NCBI GenBank assembly: GCA_002345825.1 | Contig: DDWD01000223.1 | Location: 1 to 23,311 of the forward strand | Reading direction: 5' to 3' | From: Bacteroidales bacterium UBA2295 | Lineage (GTDB): Bacteria; Bacteroidota; Bacteroidia; Bacteroidales; Tenuifilaceae | Length of the DNA: 23,311 nucleotides | Part shown: one piece after another, positions 15,767 to 23,311 of the stretch | Numbering within the stretch: position 1 is the first letter of the stretch | Layout of the letters: each line of letters begins with the position of its first letter | Program-made: the position numbers and the translations under genes | Notes under the pieces: generated by a model | What the model was told of the DNA's origin: nothing | The model's database searches: none | What the model saw: the letters and a program-made list of their open reading frames with translations, nothing else

Positions 15767-16255
15767 CTAATTTTTCACAACCTTAAGAGTATTCACCTCA
15801 AGGTTACCCTTTGTAATCCTTACAAAGTATATGCCTGAGCCAAAATTGGCAAAAGAAACTCGCGTTGGGTTTTCTTCAAACTTTCCGCTTGCTAGCAACT
15901 TTCCATTCATGTCGTACACAGCAAAGCTAAGGTCTTTAACCTCACCATCTACATCTAGGTAGATAAAATCGCTAGTAGGGTTTGGGTAGGCATTCACAAG
16001 GCTAATGTATCCGGGCCTCTCAAAAACTGAGGTCAGCGTAAGCTTACTCTGCTGAAACCCCTGAGTTATTATATAGTCGCCAGCCTTTAAGGTTTGAGTT
16101 ACCACCTCGCCAAGGCTCCAGCTAATGGAGCTGGTGGTACTCTGGTGGTATGCACCACCAGAGCCCACTGCTTGCAATTCTTGTGTTAATCCCACACAAG
16201 TAGTTGAGATAATAAGTCCAATTGCAATTAAATACTTAAGAACCTTTGTTTTCAT
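15767..16255 (-). CDS. Small exported protein with T9SS type A C-terminal sorting domain
   Basis: 162 residues. A signal peptide (about 1-24) leads into a short region with SGGAYHQSTTSSISWSLGEVV and YIITQGFQQSKL, a motif pair I recall just before sorting domains in other Bacteroidota proteins. The T9SS type A domain covers about 88-162: NAYPNPTSDFIYLDV, then VYDMNGKLLASG, GSGIYFVRI and the terminal LKVVKN. Such a domain directs export through the outer membrane and is normally removed by PorU, so very little mature protein (about 60 residues) would remain. There is no catalytic domain. The start ATG is 11 nt after the stop of the 1090-residue repeat protein, so the two are probably cotranscribed and may act together. 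A perfect 10-bp inverted repeat lies in its coding region. Confidence 0.88.
   Translation of the reverse strand: MKTKVLKYLIAIGLIISTTCVGLTQELQAVGSGGAYHQSTTSSISWSLGEVVTQTLKAGDYIITQGFQQSKLTLTSVFERPGYISLVNAYPNPTSDFIYLDVDGEVKDLSFAVYDMNGKLLASGKFEENPTRVSFANFGSGIYFVRITKGNLEVNTLKVVKN
16140..16163. repeat. Perfect 10-bp inverted repeat inside the sorting-domain gene
   Basis: CTCTGGTGGT (16140-16149) and ACCACCAGAG (16154-16163) are exact reverse complements around ATGC. A second smaller one, CCAGCT (16118-16123) with AGCTGG (16129-16134), lies beside it. Both fall in the codons for residues about 31-47, a Gly/Ser/Thr-rich stretch, so the mRNA could fold strongly there. Confidence 0.7.
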
Positions 16256-16266
16256 AGTGTTACTTT

Positions 16267-19200
16267 TTAGGGTAAGGCTAAAGGTTCAATTATGATCTCG
16301 TTAAGAATATGTCCTGGCTCTACGATATTACCATAGCGATTTATATCTATGGTCGTTTCGATAGGATTATACCCGTTCTTTTCGATATACAAGGTGTAAC
16401 TGCCAATTTCTAGTGCCGGAACATTAAGGAATGTGGCCTCGCCAGTTTCCTCGTTGTAGTCAGCATCGCCAGTATAACGCACAGAGGAGTATAACGATGT
16501 GGCAAATAGAGTAACTTTTGCATCATCAATAGGCGTGCTTTCAAGGTCAATCACTTTAATCGTAACTGTGTATTCCGATGGGTATTCCTCTAAAGTAATC
16601 GTAACAGTTTGGCTTTCCTCACTTACTACTTCAACAGTTCCTGTTTGCTCAGGGAACAGTCCTTCTGTTTGGGTTGAGTATGTCCAAGTGCCTGGGGCTA
16701 GGTTGTAAAATACAGCTGTACCATATGCATCTGTATAAAAGTAGTCCTCTCCATTGGATATGTCAATTCCAACCCAACCGGGGTAGGGATTTCCGTTGGG
16801 ATCTAAGATGAGGAAAGTGATTTTTGGCTGCTCGGTAACCGTTTCGTTTACGTATTGAGTTGCAGGTGTAGCATTTACAACTACCGATCCACCTGTATGA
16901 GTTTCGTAGCCAACCTGAGGTACCTCAACTGTATAAGGATAAGTACCGGCTGCTATGAAGAAAGTTGCAATGCCTTGATTATTGGTGTATTCGAGTGAAG
17001 CTCCGCTTACGTTAACACCAACCCCTTCTATTGGATCACCATACTGGTTTTTAATAGTGAAGATTACTTTTGGTAATGATGTTGGTTCAAGAATAATATT
17101 TTCAATTTGATCGCCGATCAAATTATACCCTTCAACAAGCGAATCGAGATAACCTTCTGCTTCAACAAGGAATGAATGGTATCCGTCGGAAATTGTGAAA
17201 GTGTGTGTGCTCGACGGTCCGCTAGTAATAGGTTCTGGAGACATTTCTAGCCAAAGGGTAACCATTGCGTTTTCAATGGGCAATGCCCCATCGGTTACGT
17301 TAATTGTAAGTGTTGTAGCCTTAAGCGTTTTGAACTCCCTTGCATCGCCAAAGCCTGTTAACCCATCAAGGTTAGTGGCAAATGCCCTAACTTTATACAA
17401 TGTGTTTGGTGTAAGGTCATTAATGAATAGATTTTCAAATGGTTTGTCGCCTCCAATGGAAACAACTCCTCCGACAGAAGGATTAAGTGTGGTTGCATTT
17501 TCCAATGTGGGCTGTTGCATCGAAGCCAGATAGTATAATAGACCTTTGGTTACAATCTCCGAGCCTCCATCATCAACAACAGTTCCTCCCGATGAGGCTG
17601 AGGTTTGCTCGAGGTTGACAACCAAGCCAGTAGTAACCTTAGGCTTAACTGCAAGGGCGGTGGCTACGTAAGTACCTTGTTCCGATATGGAGAAGAGTTC
17701 GGTGGGCTCAAACATATCACTTAAACCTTTCACGCTAAAGCCTATGGGTAGGCTATTCTTGCTAGCCGATGGTTTAACATACACATCGGTACGTTCGGGA
17801 ACTACAGTAAATACATCGTATACCCCCGTTTCCTTTGTTGTAGTACGCCCCGAGATGGCAAATCCGCCTTTGGTTTTGCTGGTTGTCTCATCAACAAAAA
17901 CTTGGGTTAAGCCAGGTATAACTGTAAGGATATCTGCTTCTCCCTCCTTGGTTGTAGTGCGCCCAGAAATGGCGAATCCACCCTTAGTTTTGGCTATAGG
18001 CTCATCAACATAGAACTGCGTTAGGCTTGGAGTGATATTTAGCACATCTTGAGTTACCTTGGTAGTGGTACGACCAGAAATGGCGAAACCGCCCTTGGTT
18101 TTGGCAACAGGCTCATCAACATAAATTTGAGTTAACCCAGGGGTGATATTTAGGATGTCGAGCGTTGTTTTGGTGGTTGTGCGGCCGCTGATGGCGAAAG
18201 CGCCTTTGGTTTTAGCAACCGTTTCGTCTACATAGAATTGGGTGAGGCTTGGAGTTATCCTGAGCAGGTCGGCCTCGCCCTCTTTTGTGGTGGTACGTCC
18301 CGAAATGGCAAACCCACCTTTAGTTTTGGCCGTGGGTTCCTCTACATATACCGTAGTTTCGGTTGGGGTTACTGTTAAAATCTGTTCGGTGGCTTTGGTC
18401 GTTGTGCGGCCACTAATGGCAAAAGCGCCTTTAGTTTTGGTTTCTGATTCTTCATCAATGAAGATTTCAACTCCATTTTCATAAACAGCAAAAATAGTTT
18501 CGCCTTTAGAGTTTTTTACTTCAAAGAGCGGCTGTCCCTCTACTTCATTCCCAGTAGCCTGAACCTCAAGGAGAGCATTTGGAGCAGTAGTACCTACACC
18601 CACCTTTTTATCGGTTGATACTATTGTTTCCTGATCGGTCCATGAACTGGTTCCTGATGGTCCTTGCTCGCCCTGTGGCCCTACCATAGAGATGCCAGTA
18701 CCCCATCCATTTTCGGTTTTTGGGCCAAAAAGGTTGTTGCTTGTTGTGTTAAGGAAGAAGTCACCAGTTTTGCCATCGGTAGTGAGAGGGTCAGATGTGC
18801 CATTAAGCATTGTATTGCCATCGGTTCCATCTGCTCCAATTAATGAAACAGGAGAGCCCCATCCATTTTCGGTTTTGGGGCCGTATAAATCATAGGTTGA
18901 AGTGTTAAGGTAATAATCTCCAATATTTCCACCCTTAATTGTAGGAATGGTTGTGCCGCTTAGAATGGTTTTGCCATCTGAGCCATCTGAGCCATCTGAG
19001 CCTGCTGGACCCACAGGCCCTTGTGCTCCATCTTCTCCTTTGTCGCCCTTTGGCCCAGTTAGCGAGTTGAAAAAATCTTGTTCAGTTCCAGTGTTACCCA
19101 GCTCGAGCCAAATCTGGTAAGCCGACTTGCCATCATTCCCAGAAAAGGCGTAGTTGGCATATGGTACGGATAGGAGTTGGGTTGTTCCCATCTCGGTGTA

Positions 19201-19539
19201 ATTTGTACTGCCATCTATATCGAGGTCTACCTTTAGATAGTAATTGGCCGATGACCAATCGATTGATGTGTACTTGCCAGATTTAGGACTTCCATGCCCA
19301 ATAATCACATTGATAAGTCCAAATTCGTTGGTAGTTGGCGTAAAGGTCTCGGAGTAAACCGCTGCTCCTGTTGCGCTTCCCTGTAGGATGCTTAGCTGGA
19401 GACCTATCTGTTGATCAGCAACTATTTCGCCAGCAGAATTACGTATTACGGCTTGATAGTTGACCCCCAGAGAAGTTTGTGCCAAAATACCCAATGAGCA
19501 CAAACCCGAGAATAGGAGAGTGAGTAATAATTTTTTCAT
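16267..19539 (-). CDS. Large exported repeat protein: collagen-like triplets, tandem repeats and Ig-like modules
   Basis: 1090 residues, function unknown, probably secreted or surface-exposed. Order: signal peptide (1-20, ending ILAQ); a domain often seen at the start of Bacteroidota tail-fibre-like exported proteins (about 22-135; GVNYQAVIRNSAGEIV, LLSVPYANYA); Gly-X-Y triplets (162-189); two 52-residue units (188-291); a second short Gly-X-Y stretch (287-296); GVGTTAPNALLEV (314-326); six tandem 37-38-residue repeats (357-584) plus one degenerate copy (585-622); a fibronectin-like segment (about 640-738, LTPNTLYKVRAFATNLDG); and four Ig/PEGA/CarboxypepD_reg-like modules (about 741-820, 824-902, 905-985, 989-1090). 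It ends IIIEPLALP with no T9SS sorting domain, which is notable because the next gene, 11 nt downstream, is mainly such a domain. No enzyme motif was seen. Adhesin or extracellular matrix roles are plausible but unproven. Confidence 0.85.
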   Translation of the reverse strand: MKKLLLTLLFSGLCSLGILAQTSLGVNYQAVIRNSAGEIVADQQIGLQLSILQGSATGAAVYSETFTPTTNEFGLINVIIGHGSPKSGKYTSIDWSSANYYLKVDLDIDGSTNYTEMGTTQLLSVPYANYAFSGNDGKSAYQIWLELGNTGTEQDFFNSLTGPKGDKGEDGAQGPVGPAGSDGSDGSDGKTILSGTTIPTIKGGNIGDYYLNTSTYDLYGPKTENGWGSPVSLIGADGTDGNTMLNGTSDPLTTDGKTGDFFLNTTSNNLFGPKTENGWGTGISMVGPQGEQGPSGTSSWTDQETIVSTDKKVGVGTTAPNALLEVQATGNEVEGQPLFEVKNSKGETIFAVYENGVEIFIDEESETKTKGAFAISGRTTTKATEQILTVTPTETTVYVEEPTAKTKGGFAISGRTTTKEGEADLLRITPSLTQFYVDETVAKTKGAFAISGRTTTKTTLDILNITPGLTQIYVDEPVAKTKGGFAISGRTTTKVTQDVLNITPSLTQFYVDEPIAKTKGGFAISGRTTTKEGEADILTVIPGLTQVFVDETTSKTKGGFAISGRTTTKETGVYDVFTVVPERTDVYVKPSASKNSLPIGFSVKGLSDMFEPTELFSISEQGTYVATALAVKPKVTTGLVVNLEQTSASSGGTVVDDGGSEIVTKGLLYYLASMQQPTLENATTLNPSVGGVVSIGGDKPFENLFINDLTPNTLYKVRAFATNLDGLTGFGDAREFKTLKATTLTINVTDGALPIENAMVTLWLEMSPEPITSGPSSTHTFTISDGYHSFLVEAEGYLDSLVEGYNLIGDQIENIILEPTSLPKVIFTIKNQYGDPIEGVGVNVSGASLEYTNNQGIATFFIAAGTYPYTVEVPQVGYETHTGGSVVVNATPATQYVNETVTEQPKITFLILDPNGNPYPGWVGIDISNGEDYFYTDAYGTAVFYNLAPGTWTYSTQTEGLFPEQTGTVEVVSEESQTVTITLEEYPSEYTVTIKVIDLESTPIDDAKVTLFATSLYSSVRYTGDADYNEETGEATFLNVPALEIGSYTLYIEKNGYNPIETTIDINRYGNIVEPGHILNEIIIEPLALP
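17788..18471 (-). repeat. Six tandem 37-38-residue coding repeats
   Basis: The core KTKG(A/G)FAISGRTTTK occurs at residues 368, 405, 443, 480, 517 and 555, at spacings of 37, 38, 37, 37 and 38 residues (111-114 bp). Each is followed by a hydrophobic strand like ILNITPGLT and then (Q)xYVDEPxA. A seventh, eroded copy (SLPIGFSVKGLSDMF) lies at about 597-611. Codons vary among copies, so they are not recent duplicates; the core protein sequence has been kept by selection or by shared ancestry. Confidence 0.9.
18667..18978 (-). repeat. Two 52-residue (156-bp) direct coding repeats
   Basis: Residues 188-239 and 240-291 align over their whole length: DG(K/N)T(I/M)L(S/N)GT, then GDYYLNTS or GDFFLNTT, then L(Y/F)GPKTENGWG and IGADG or VGPQG. 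At DNA level an identical 20-bp word lies at 18701-18720 and 18857-18876, spaced 156 bp. This DGxT-LNGT-GDFYLNT-YGPKT-GWG unit is one I recall from collagen-like proteins in several bacteria. Confidence 0.8.
18973..18999 (-). repeat. Three perfect 9-bp tandem repeats encoding Ser-Asp-Gly
   Basis: The plus strand reads GCCATCTGA three times in a row, encoding SDG triplets within the collagen-like stretch. Copy-number change in 9-bp steps would stay in frame. Confidence 0.85.
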
Positions 19540-19633
19540 AGTAATACAAGGTTAGGTTAATGTATTGTTTCTTGGGTTTATTTGGTTCGATCAAAGAACG
19601 GAATAGTATCCTAACTATCAGTAGATAATAAGT

Positions 19634-19641
19634 CAAACGTA
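19634..19641 (-). promoter_or_regulatory. Possible -7 element for the repeat-protein operon
   Basis: The minus strand reads TACGTTTG, matching TAnnTTTG, 95 nt upstream of the ATG at 19539. The only TTG upstream is 15 nt away instead of about 19, so support is weak. The rest of 19540-19773 shows no gene and no clear terminator for the upstream phosphatase gene. Confidence 0.35.
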
Positions 19642-19773
19642 CAACAAAAATTAAACCAATGGTTATTCTCTTTTGAATTAGTTTTGACTAAAGCTGAATG
19701 CGTAACTAAAATGGATGAAATTGTATAGTAGCAATAAGTTGGTAGTATAAACCGGATGGCTTAGTGTGTGCCT

Positions 19774-22700
19774 TTAAAAGTTTGCTTTTACACCTAAAAC
19801 AATCTGGTCGTCGATTTGTTCATGGCCTTCCATCCAGCTATTCATCTCTTTACGTAGAATTTCTTTTTGCTCATTGAAAGGGAGATGGTGGATTGAGAGT
19901 AAATAATCCTTAAAGTTTTTCTTCATGTATTTCCGTCCATCGGGACCGCCAAACTGATCGACGTAACCATCGGAAAACATGTAGAATGTGTCGCCAGGCT
20001 GCAGCTGTATTTCAGTACGCTTAAACGGTATGTTTTGCTTAACGTACGCGCCAATAGGCATTTTGTCGGGTTTGTACTCGGTGAGTTCTCCGTTGCGAAT
20101 GAAAACCAGCGGATTGTTGGCTCCCGAGAATTCTAGAATCATAGAGTTTAGATCAATGGAAACAAGCGCCATATCCATACCATCCTTTCTCTCATCCTTA
20201 TCACCCTCTTTTAGCCCTTGGCTTAGCGTATTAATCACGTAATGTCGCAGATGGTTTAGTATGGAGTCGGAGTGGTTAATGTCAAGTTTGGCCACAATCT
20301 CGTTGAGGAATGATGTGCCCAGCATGCTCATGAATGCTCCTGGCACGCCGTGCCCTGTGCAGTCGGCTGCAATAAAAATTAACCTTTTTTGTTTCTCGAA
20401 GTGATGCACCCAGTAGAAGTCGCCGCTTACAATATCCTTAGGGGCAAAGTATATAAAATAGTCGAACAGTTTGCATGTTTGCTTATCGGGTAGCACTGCT
20501 GTTTGAATCCGTTTGGCGTAGCGAATGGAGTCAGTTATTGCAATGTTCTGTTGCTCAATCTTTTTGTTCTTTTCAACAACCTCAGCAGTACGCTCTTTTA
20601 CAATGGCCTCGAGTTTTCTGTTGTCTTCCTGCAGCTTGCGGGTGTACCAAGCTATGGATAGGCGAATTATAACAAAAGCCAACGCTATGTATATTAAAAG
20701 CGCCCACCAAGTACGATACCACGGAGGAAGTATTCTGAACTCAAAAATGGCTTCTTCACTTTCGTAGCCATAAATGTTTTTGGCTTTTACGTGGAAAAGA
20801 TATGTCCCCTCCGATAGGTTGGTGTAGTTGCGGAAATCCTTTTCTTCCCATGCCGACCATGTTTTATCATAGCCTTCGAGATACGACTGGTAAAGGGTTT
20901 GCGACTCCGATTCGAAGTAGGGTGAGCTGAAGGCGAAATCAATATAGTTATACTTAAAGGTTAGTGGAGCCGTTAGCTGTAGGTAGTTGTTGTTTATGGT
21001 CAGGTTTTCGAAACCTCCAGCACCTTTGTAGATTGTGGAATCGTAACCTAGGCTAACTTTTCTGATTAGGGTTTTAAATGATTGCTTAAAGTCCTTTTCA
21101 ATTTTGTTGTTGTGCACAAAGAGCCCTTCTTGACCGCCTACAAATGTTAAGTTTTTGTGAGTGGAACCTGATGCAATTGTCATTGAAGGGATGATCCTCA
21201 TAGAACAGGTGTCAATCCGCCATCCCGAGTTGCTCCAGTATGCGGTTGCTGCCCATGATGAGTTTTGCTGCTCATAAGATATTAGCGTAGATGAGTCGGT
21301 TAAGGTAAATACATCTTTAATGATTCTCCCTTTGGGTTTAAAGTGGGCATTAAGTGACGATTTTTCGAATGAACCTGTTTCAGAATCAAATTCATACACA
21401 TCTCCATCTGCCGTGTAGTGAATCAGGTTTCGGAAGCTGAAGAAATTTCCATTTCTCTGGGTTACTGTTAGTGGCAATGCTTTGTGTTTGCCATTGCTGG
21501 TTAAAAGTTTGGCACCCGAGAGGGTATTGCACCAAATGTTGCCCTCGGTATCTTCAATTATCCTTGTAATCATAGTGTCGGCCAGGGCAAATACTTTTGG
21601 TGCTAGTTTGAAACTTCCGTTTTGGTGCTTCAACGTTCGTATTCCTCTCGATGTTGCTACATATATTAGTTCGGGTTTTATCTTCGACTGAACCAGCTGG
21701 TAAGTTTCTATTCCAAAATTTAGCGGAGTCGCTTTTTTGCCCTTGATCTCGTATATGTCTCTAACGCTAGCAGCAAGTAGCTTGTTTTGGCCGTTGTGTT
21801 CAAAGTTGATTATTGAGTAAACCTCTTCGCCAGCAATTCCGTCAACCTGAATAAATTGCGATGTTTTATCGGTATGGTACTCAAGCAAAGACACACCGTA
21901 CATGGTAGCGGCATAGTAGCTCTTGTTCTTATGGGCAATGCCATAAATTGTTCCTTTAAGCCCTAACTTATCGGAGAAAACACGGATAGGCGAACCCACG
22001 TTCACAGATGTAATTCCATTGATAAGCGATAGCCAAATAACTCCCGAAGGATTTGATGAGAGGTAAATATTGGTAACCATCTCGGTGGGTAAACCGGTTT
22101 CCTTATTAATGTGTGTTACAATTTCACCCTTTCGGTTAATGATAAAAAGGCCATCGAGCCGGGTGGCAAAAGCAAAATGATTGCTATCGATTACAGTGCC
22201 TGCATAGATAAATTTATCGATTAAAACTTTATTGGTTTGCTTGGCTTGTGTGTTAAACACGAACTCAGAAACTTGCCCCGATTGTGTGTTTAGTAGCGAT
22301 AATCCTTTCTCTGCATTTGCAATTAGTAGCGTGTGCCTGTCCCAGGGTAGGATTGAGAATATATCGTTTTGTGCAAAATGTTTCCCGCCATTTACTAGTG
22401 TGAGCTCATTGCTGTCGAGATAGTGAAGACCCGAGTTGTAGTTGTCGATATAAAGCGTATCGTTCACCAGAAAACTCCAGAAGCTATTCTCGGGTAAATC
22501 AATGCTAGTGATGGTGTTGGTGCTGTAGTTGTATACAAAAACACGTTGTAATGTGCAGAAATATACATTGTTGGCAGATGTGTATGTTTTCCAAACCCGA
22601 TTAACACCAAGGCTATCGCTCATTAGCCCTCGGAGGGTTTTGTAGTAGAGCTGGCCGCTATTATCGGTATCTAAAAAACCAAAATCGTCGGTTCCACCTA

Positions 22701-22998
22701 CGTACACAATTCCGTTGGGAGCCGTCGCTAGCGAAAGGATGTAAGATTGCCCAGGGATGCTTATTTTGTTCCACGAAAAGCCATCGTATTCAAGTATAGA
22801 TTCCGTGTTGCCAAAGTACATTACACCCCTATGGTCTTGTGTTATGGACCAGTTATCTTCTGACGCATTGTAGGTTTTGTGCGAGTAGCTTTGAATTAGG
22901 GGGATGCCCGTTGAGTTTACCTGCGAGAATGCTAGCTGGCAAGTAAGTATAATGGTAGTTACTAGGGATAATATAGTTTTAGGGATATGGTTTTTCAT
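19774..22998 (-). CDS. Membrane sensor with periplasmic propeller, Y_Y_Y domain and cytoplasmic PPM (SpoIIE/RsbU-type) phosphatase
   Basis: 1074 residues. Signal peptide or anchor 1-25 (QLAFSQ); seven- to fourteen-blade beta-propeller region about 35-640, with blades like DHRGVMYFGN, PNGIVYVGG and TEGNIWCNTLSGAKLL, as in hybrid two-component sensors; Y_Y_Y domain about 670-757, including FAFSSPYF, YQSYLEGYDKTWSAW and GTYLFHVKAKN; transmembrane helix about 763-784; coiled coil about 785-822; phosphatase 845-1072. Phosphatase metal and core motifs are complete: DIVSGDFYW (D860), AADCTGHGVPGAFMSM (D879), FSGANNPLV, MPIGAY, MFSDGYVDQFG (D1010) and IDDQIVLGV (D1063/D1064). It should dephosphorylate a Ser/Thr-phosphorylated cytoplasmic partner, classically an anti-sigma antagonist, when the propeller senses a ligand. 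No such partner or kinase is in the window. The same-strand repeat protein follows 234 bp downstream. Confidence 0.92.
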   Translation of the reverse strand: MKNHIPKTILSLVTTIILTCQLAFSQVNSTGIPLIQSYSHKTYNASEDNWSITQDHRGVMYFGNTESILEYDGFSWNKISIPGQSYILSLATAPNGIVYVGGTDDFGFLDTDNSGQLYYKTLRGLMSDSLGVNRVWKTYTSANNVYFCTLQRVFVYNYSTNTITSIDLPENSFWSFLVNDTLYIDNYNSGLHYLDSNELTLVNGGKHFAQNDIFSILPWDRHTLLIANAEKGLSLLNTQSGQVSEFVFNTQAKQTNKVLIDKFIYAGTVIDSNHFAFATRLDGLFIINRKGEIVTHINKETGLPTEMVTNIYLSSNPSGVIWLSLINGITSVNVGSPIRVFSDKLGLKGTIYGIAHKNKSYYAATMYGVSLLEYHTDKTSQFIQVDGIAGEEVYSIINFEHNGQNKLLAASVRDIYEIKGKKATPLNFGIETYQLVQSKIKPELIYVATSRGIRTLKHQNGSFKLAPKVFALADTMITRIIEDTEGNIWCNTLSGAKLLTSNGKHKALPLTVTQRNGNFFSFRNLIHYTADGDVYEFDSETGSFEKSSLNAHFKPKGRIIKDVFTLTDSSTLISYEQQNSSWAATAYWSNSGWRIDTCSMRIIPSMTIASGSTHKNLTFVGGQEGLFVHNNKIEKDFKQSFKTLIRKVSLGYDSTIYKGAGGFENLTINNNYLQLTAPLTFKYNYIDFAFSSPYFESESQTLYQSYLEGYDKTWSAWEEKDFRNYTNLSEGTYLFHVKAKNIYGYESEEAIFEFRILPPWYRTWWALLIYIALAFVIIRLSIAWYTRKLQEDNRKLEAIVKERTAEVVEKNKKIEQQNIAITDSIRYAKRIQTAVLPDKQTCKLFDYFIYFAPKDIVSGDFYWVHHFEKQKRLIFIAADCTGHGVPGAFMSMLGTSFLNEIVAKLDINHSDSILNHLRHYVINTLSQGLKEGDKDERKDGMDMALVSIDLNSMILEFSGANNPLVFIRNGELTEYKPDKMPIGAYVKQNIPFKRTEIQLQPGDTFYMFSDGYVDQFGGPDGRKYMKKNFKDYLLSIHHLPFNEQKEILRKEMNSWMEGHEQIDDQIVLGVKANF

Positions 22999-23311
22999 CT
23001 CATCTGGGAAAAATTATAATACAATTTTACGGAAATTTTTGCTTTTATCGCACAAATTTTGAGCCCAAATAGTTTTGGTGATGTATTTAATTGTGTAATC
23101 AAGTTCACGTTGATAAAATAGATACAGTCCATTTTTGCTACTGATTATTGTAGGGAAGTGTGTTCGCATTTAGCAATTGTTCCTACTTTTGTATGCTATA
23201 GGCTAATGATGTTAAATGTAATTTCTCAACTTTCGCAAGCAAAATATTAACGCATATATACCTGTATTTATGTGCTTTAAATATTATTCTTCCTGCCTAC
23301 CTAAACGGCAG
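22999..23311. other. Intergenic region at the right edge, no convincing gene
   Basis: 313 bp of AT-rich DNA. The plus strand has TACTTTTG (23184-23191), a match to the -7 consensus but without a TTG about 19 nt upstream. It is followed by a 14-codon frame (ATG 23206 to TAA) and by a frame from ATG 23270 that is open to the edge but encodes only 14 visible residues (MCFKYYSSCLPKRQ), too few to judge. On the minus strand all three frames entering from the edge hit stops within about 30 nt, so no minus-strand gene crosses it. CTGCC/GGCAG (23293-23311) is a weak inverted repeat truncated by the edge. No clear promoter for the phosphatase gene was found; AAAATTTG (23060-23053, minus) is the nearest -7-like word. 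Confidence 0.5.

Noticed and set aside
17788..18471. Possible CRISPR-like array from regularly spaced repeats
   Set aside because: Spacing of 111-114 bp with an open coding frame throughout, and 'spacers' that are homologous to each other; these are protein repeats.
15767..19539. The two genes as one gene split by a frameshift or stop
   Set aside because: The downstream gene has its own ATG and a clear signal peptide, and the upstream protein ends at a complete Ig-like module.
23270..23311. Start of a plus-strand gene at the right edge
   Set aside because: Only 14 codons visible, no promoter at a suitable distance, no recognisable N-terminal pattern.

Overview
The window is a chromosomal stretch from a Bacteroidota bacterium. 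Several independent signals point there. One gene ends in a type IX secretion (T9SS) type A sorting domain and another is a PorV/PorQ-like outer-membrane protein. ParE has the Bacteroidota form. Promoters match the Bacteroidota pattern (TTG, 19 bases, TAnnTTTG) rather than -35/-10 boxes, and strong Shine-Dalgarno sites are mostly absent. The order within the phylum cannot be told from the sequence. I see no phage, plasmid, insertion sequence, CRISPR array, tRNA or rRNA.

Layout. (1) 1-1835, minus: parE (topoisomerase IV subunit B), lacking only its extreme C-terminus at the left edge. (2) 2109-8279, minus: a compact four-gene efflux operon in the order TetR regulator, TolC-like outer-membrane channel, membrane-fusion protein, RND pump. 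Gaps are 8-19 nt, a good promoter lies upstream of tetR and a hairpin terminator lies after the pump. (3) 8479-9276, plus: an exported protein with a carboxypeptidase-regulatory-like domain, started by TTG from a promoter that would leave almost no leader. Its 3' end overlaps by 23 bp the convergent PorV/PorQ-like gene (9254-10330, minus). (4) 10448-15690, plus: pssA (phosphatidylserine synthase), then carA-carB (carbamoyl-phosphate synthase) with an ATGA overlap. By recall, the CarB sequence is much closer to the CPSase part of animal CAD than to E. coli CarB. A homopolymeric G/C hairpin terminator that reads both ways closes the region. (5) 15767-19539, minus: a two-gene exported-protein operon. 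The first gene is a 1090-residue protein with collagen-like triplets, two kinds of internal repeat, a fibronectin-like segment and four Ig-like or PEGA-like modules, but no T9SS sorting domain. The second is a 162-residue protein that is little more than a signal peptide, a short motif region and a T9SS sorting domain. (6) 19774-22998, minus: a 1074-residue membrane sensor with a periplasmic propeller and Y_Y_Y domain, one transmembrane helix, a coiled coil and a cytoplasmic SpoIIE/RsbU-type PPM phosphatase. (7) 22999-23311: no convincing gene.

Most of the window is housekeeping or familiar accessory biology. The parts most worth a second look are the repeat protein with its adjacent small sorting-domain protein (possibly a secreted or surface pair), the orphan propeller-phosphatase next to them, and the eukaryote-like CarAB. 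Functional links among these are inference from adjacency only.
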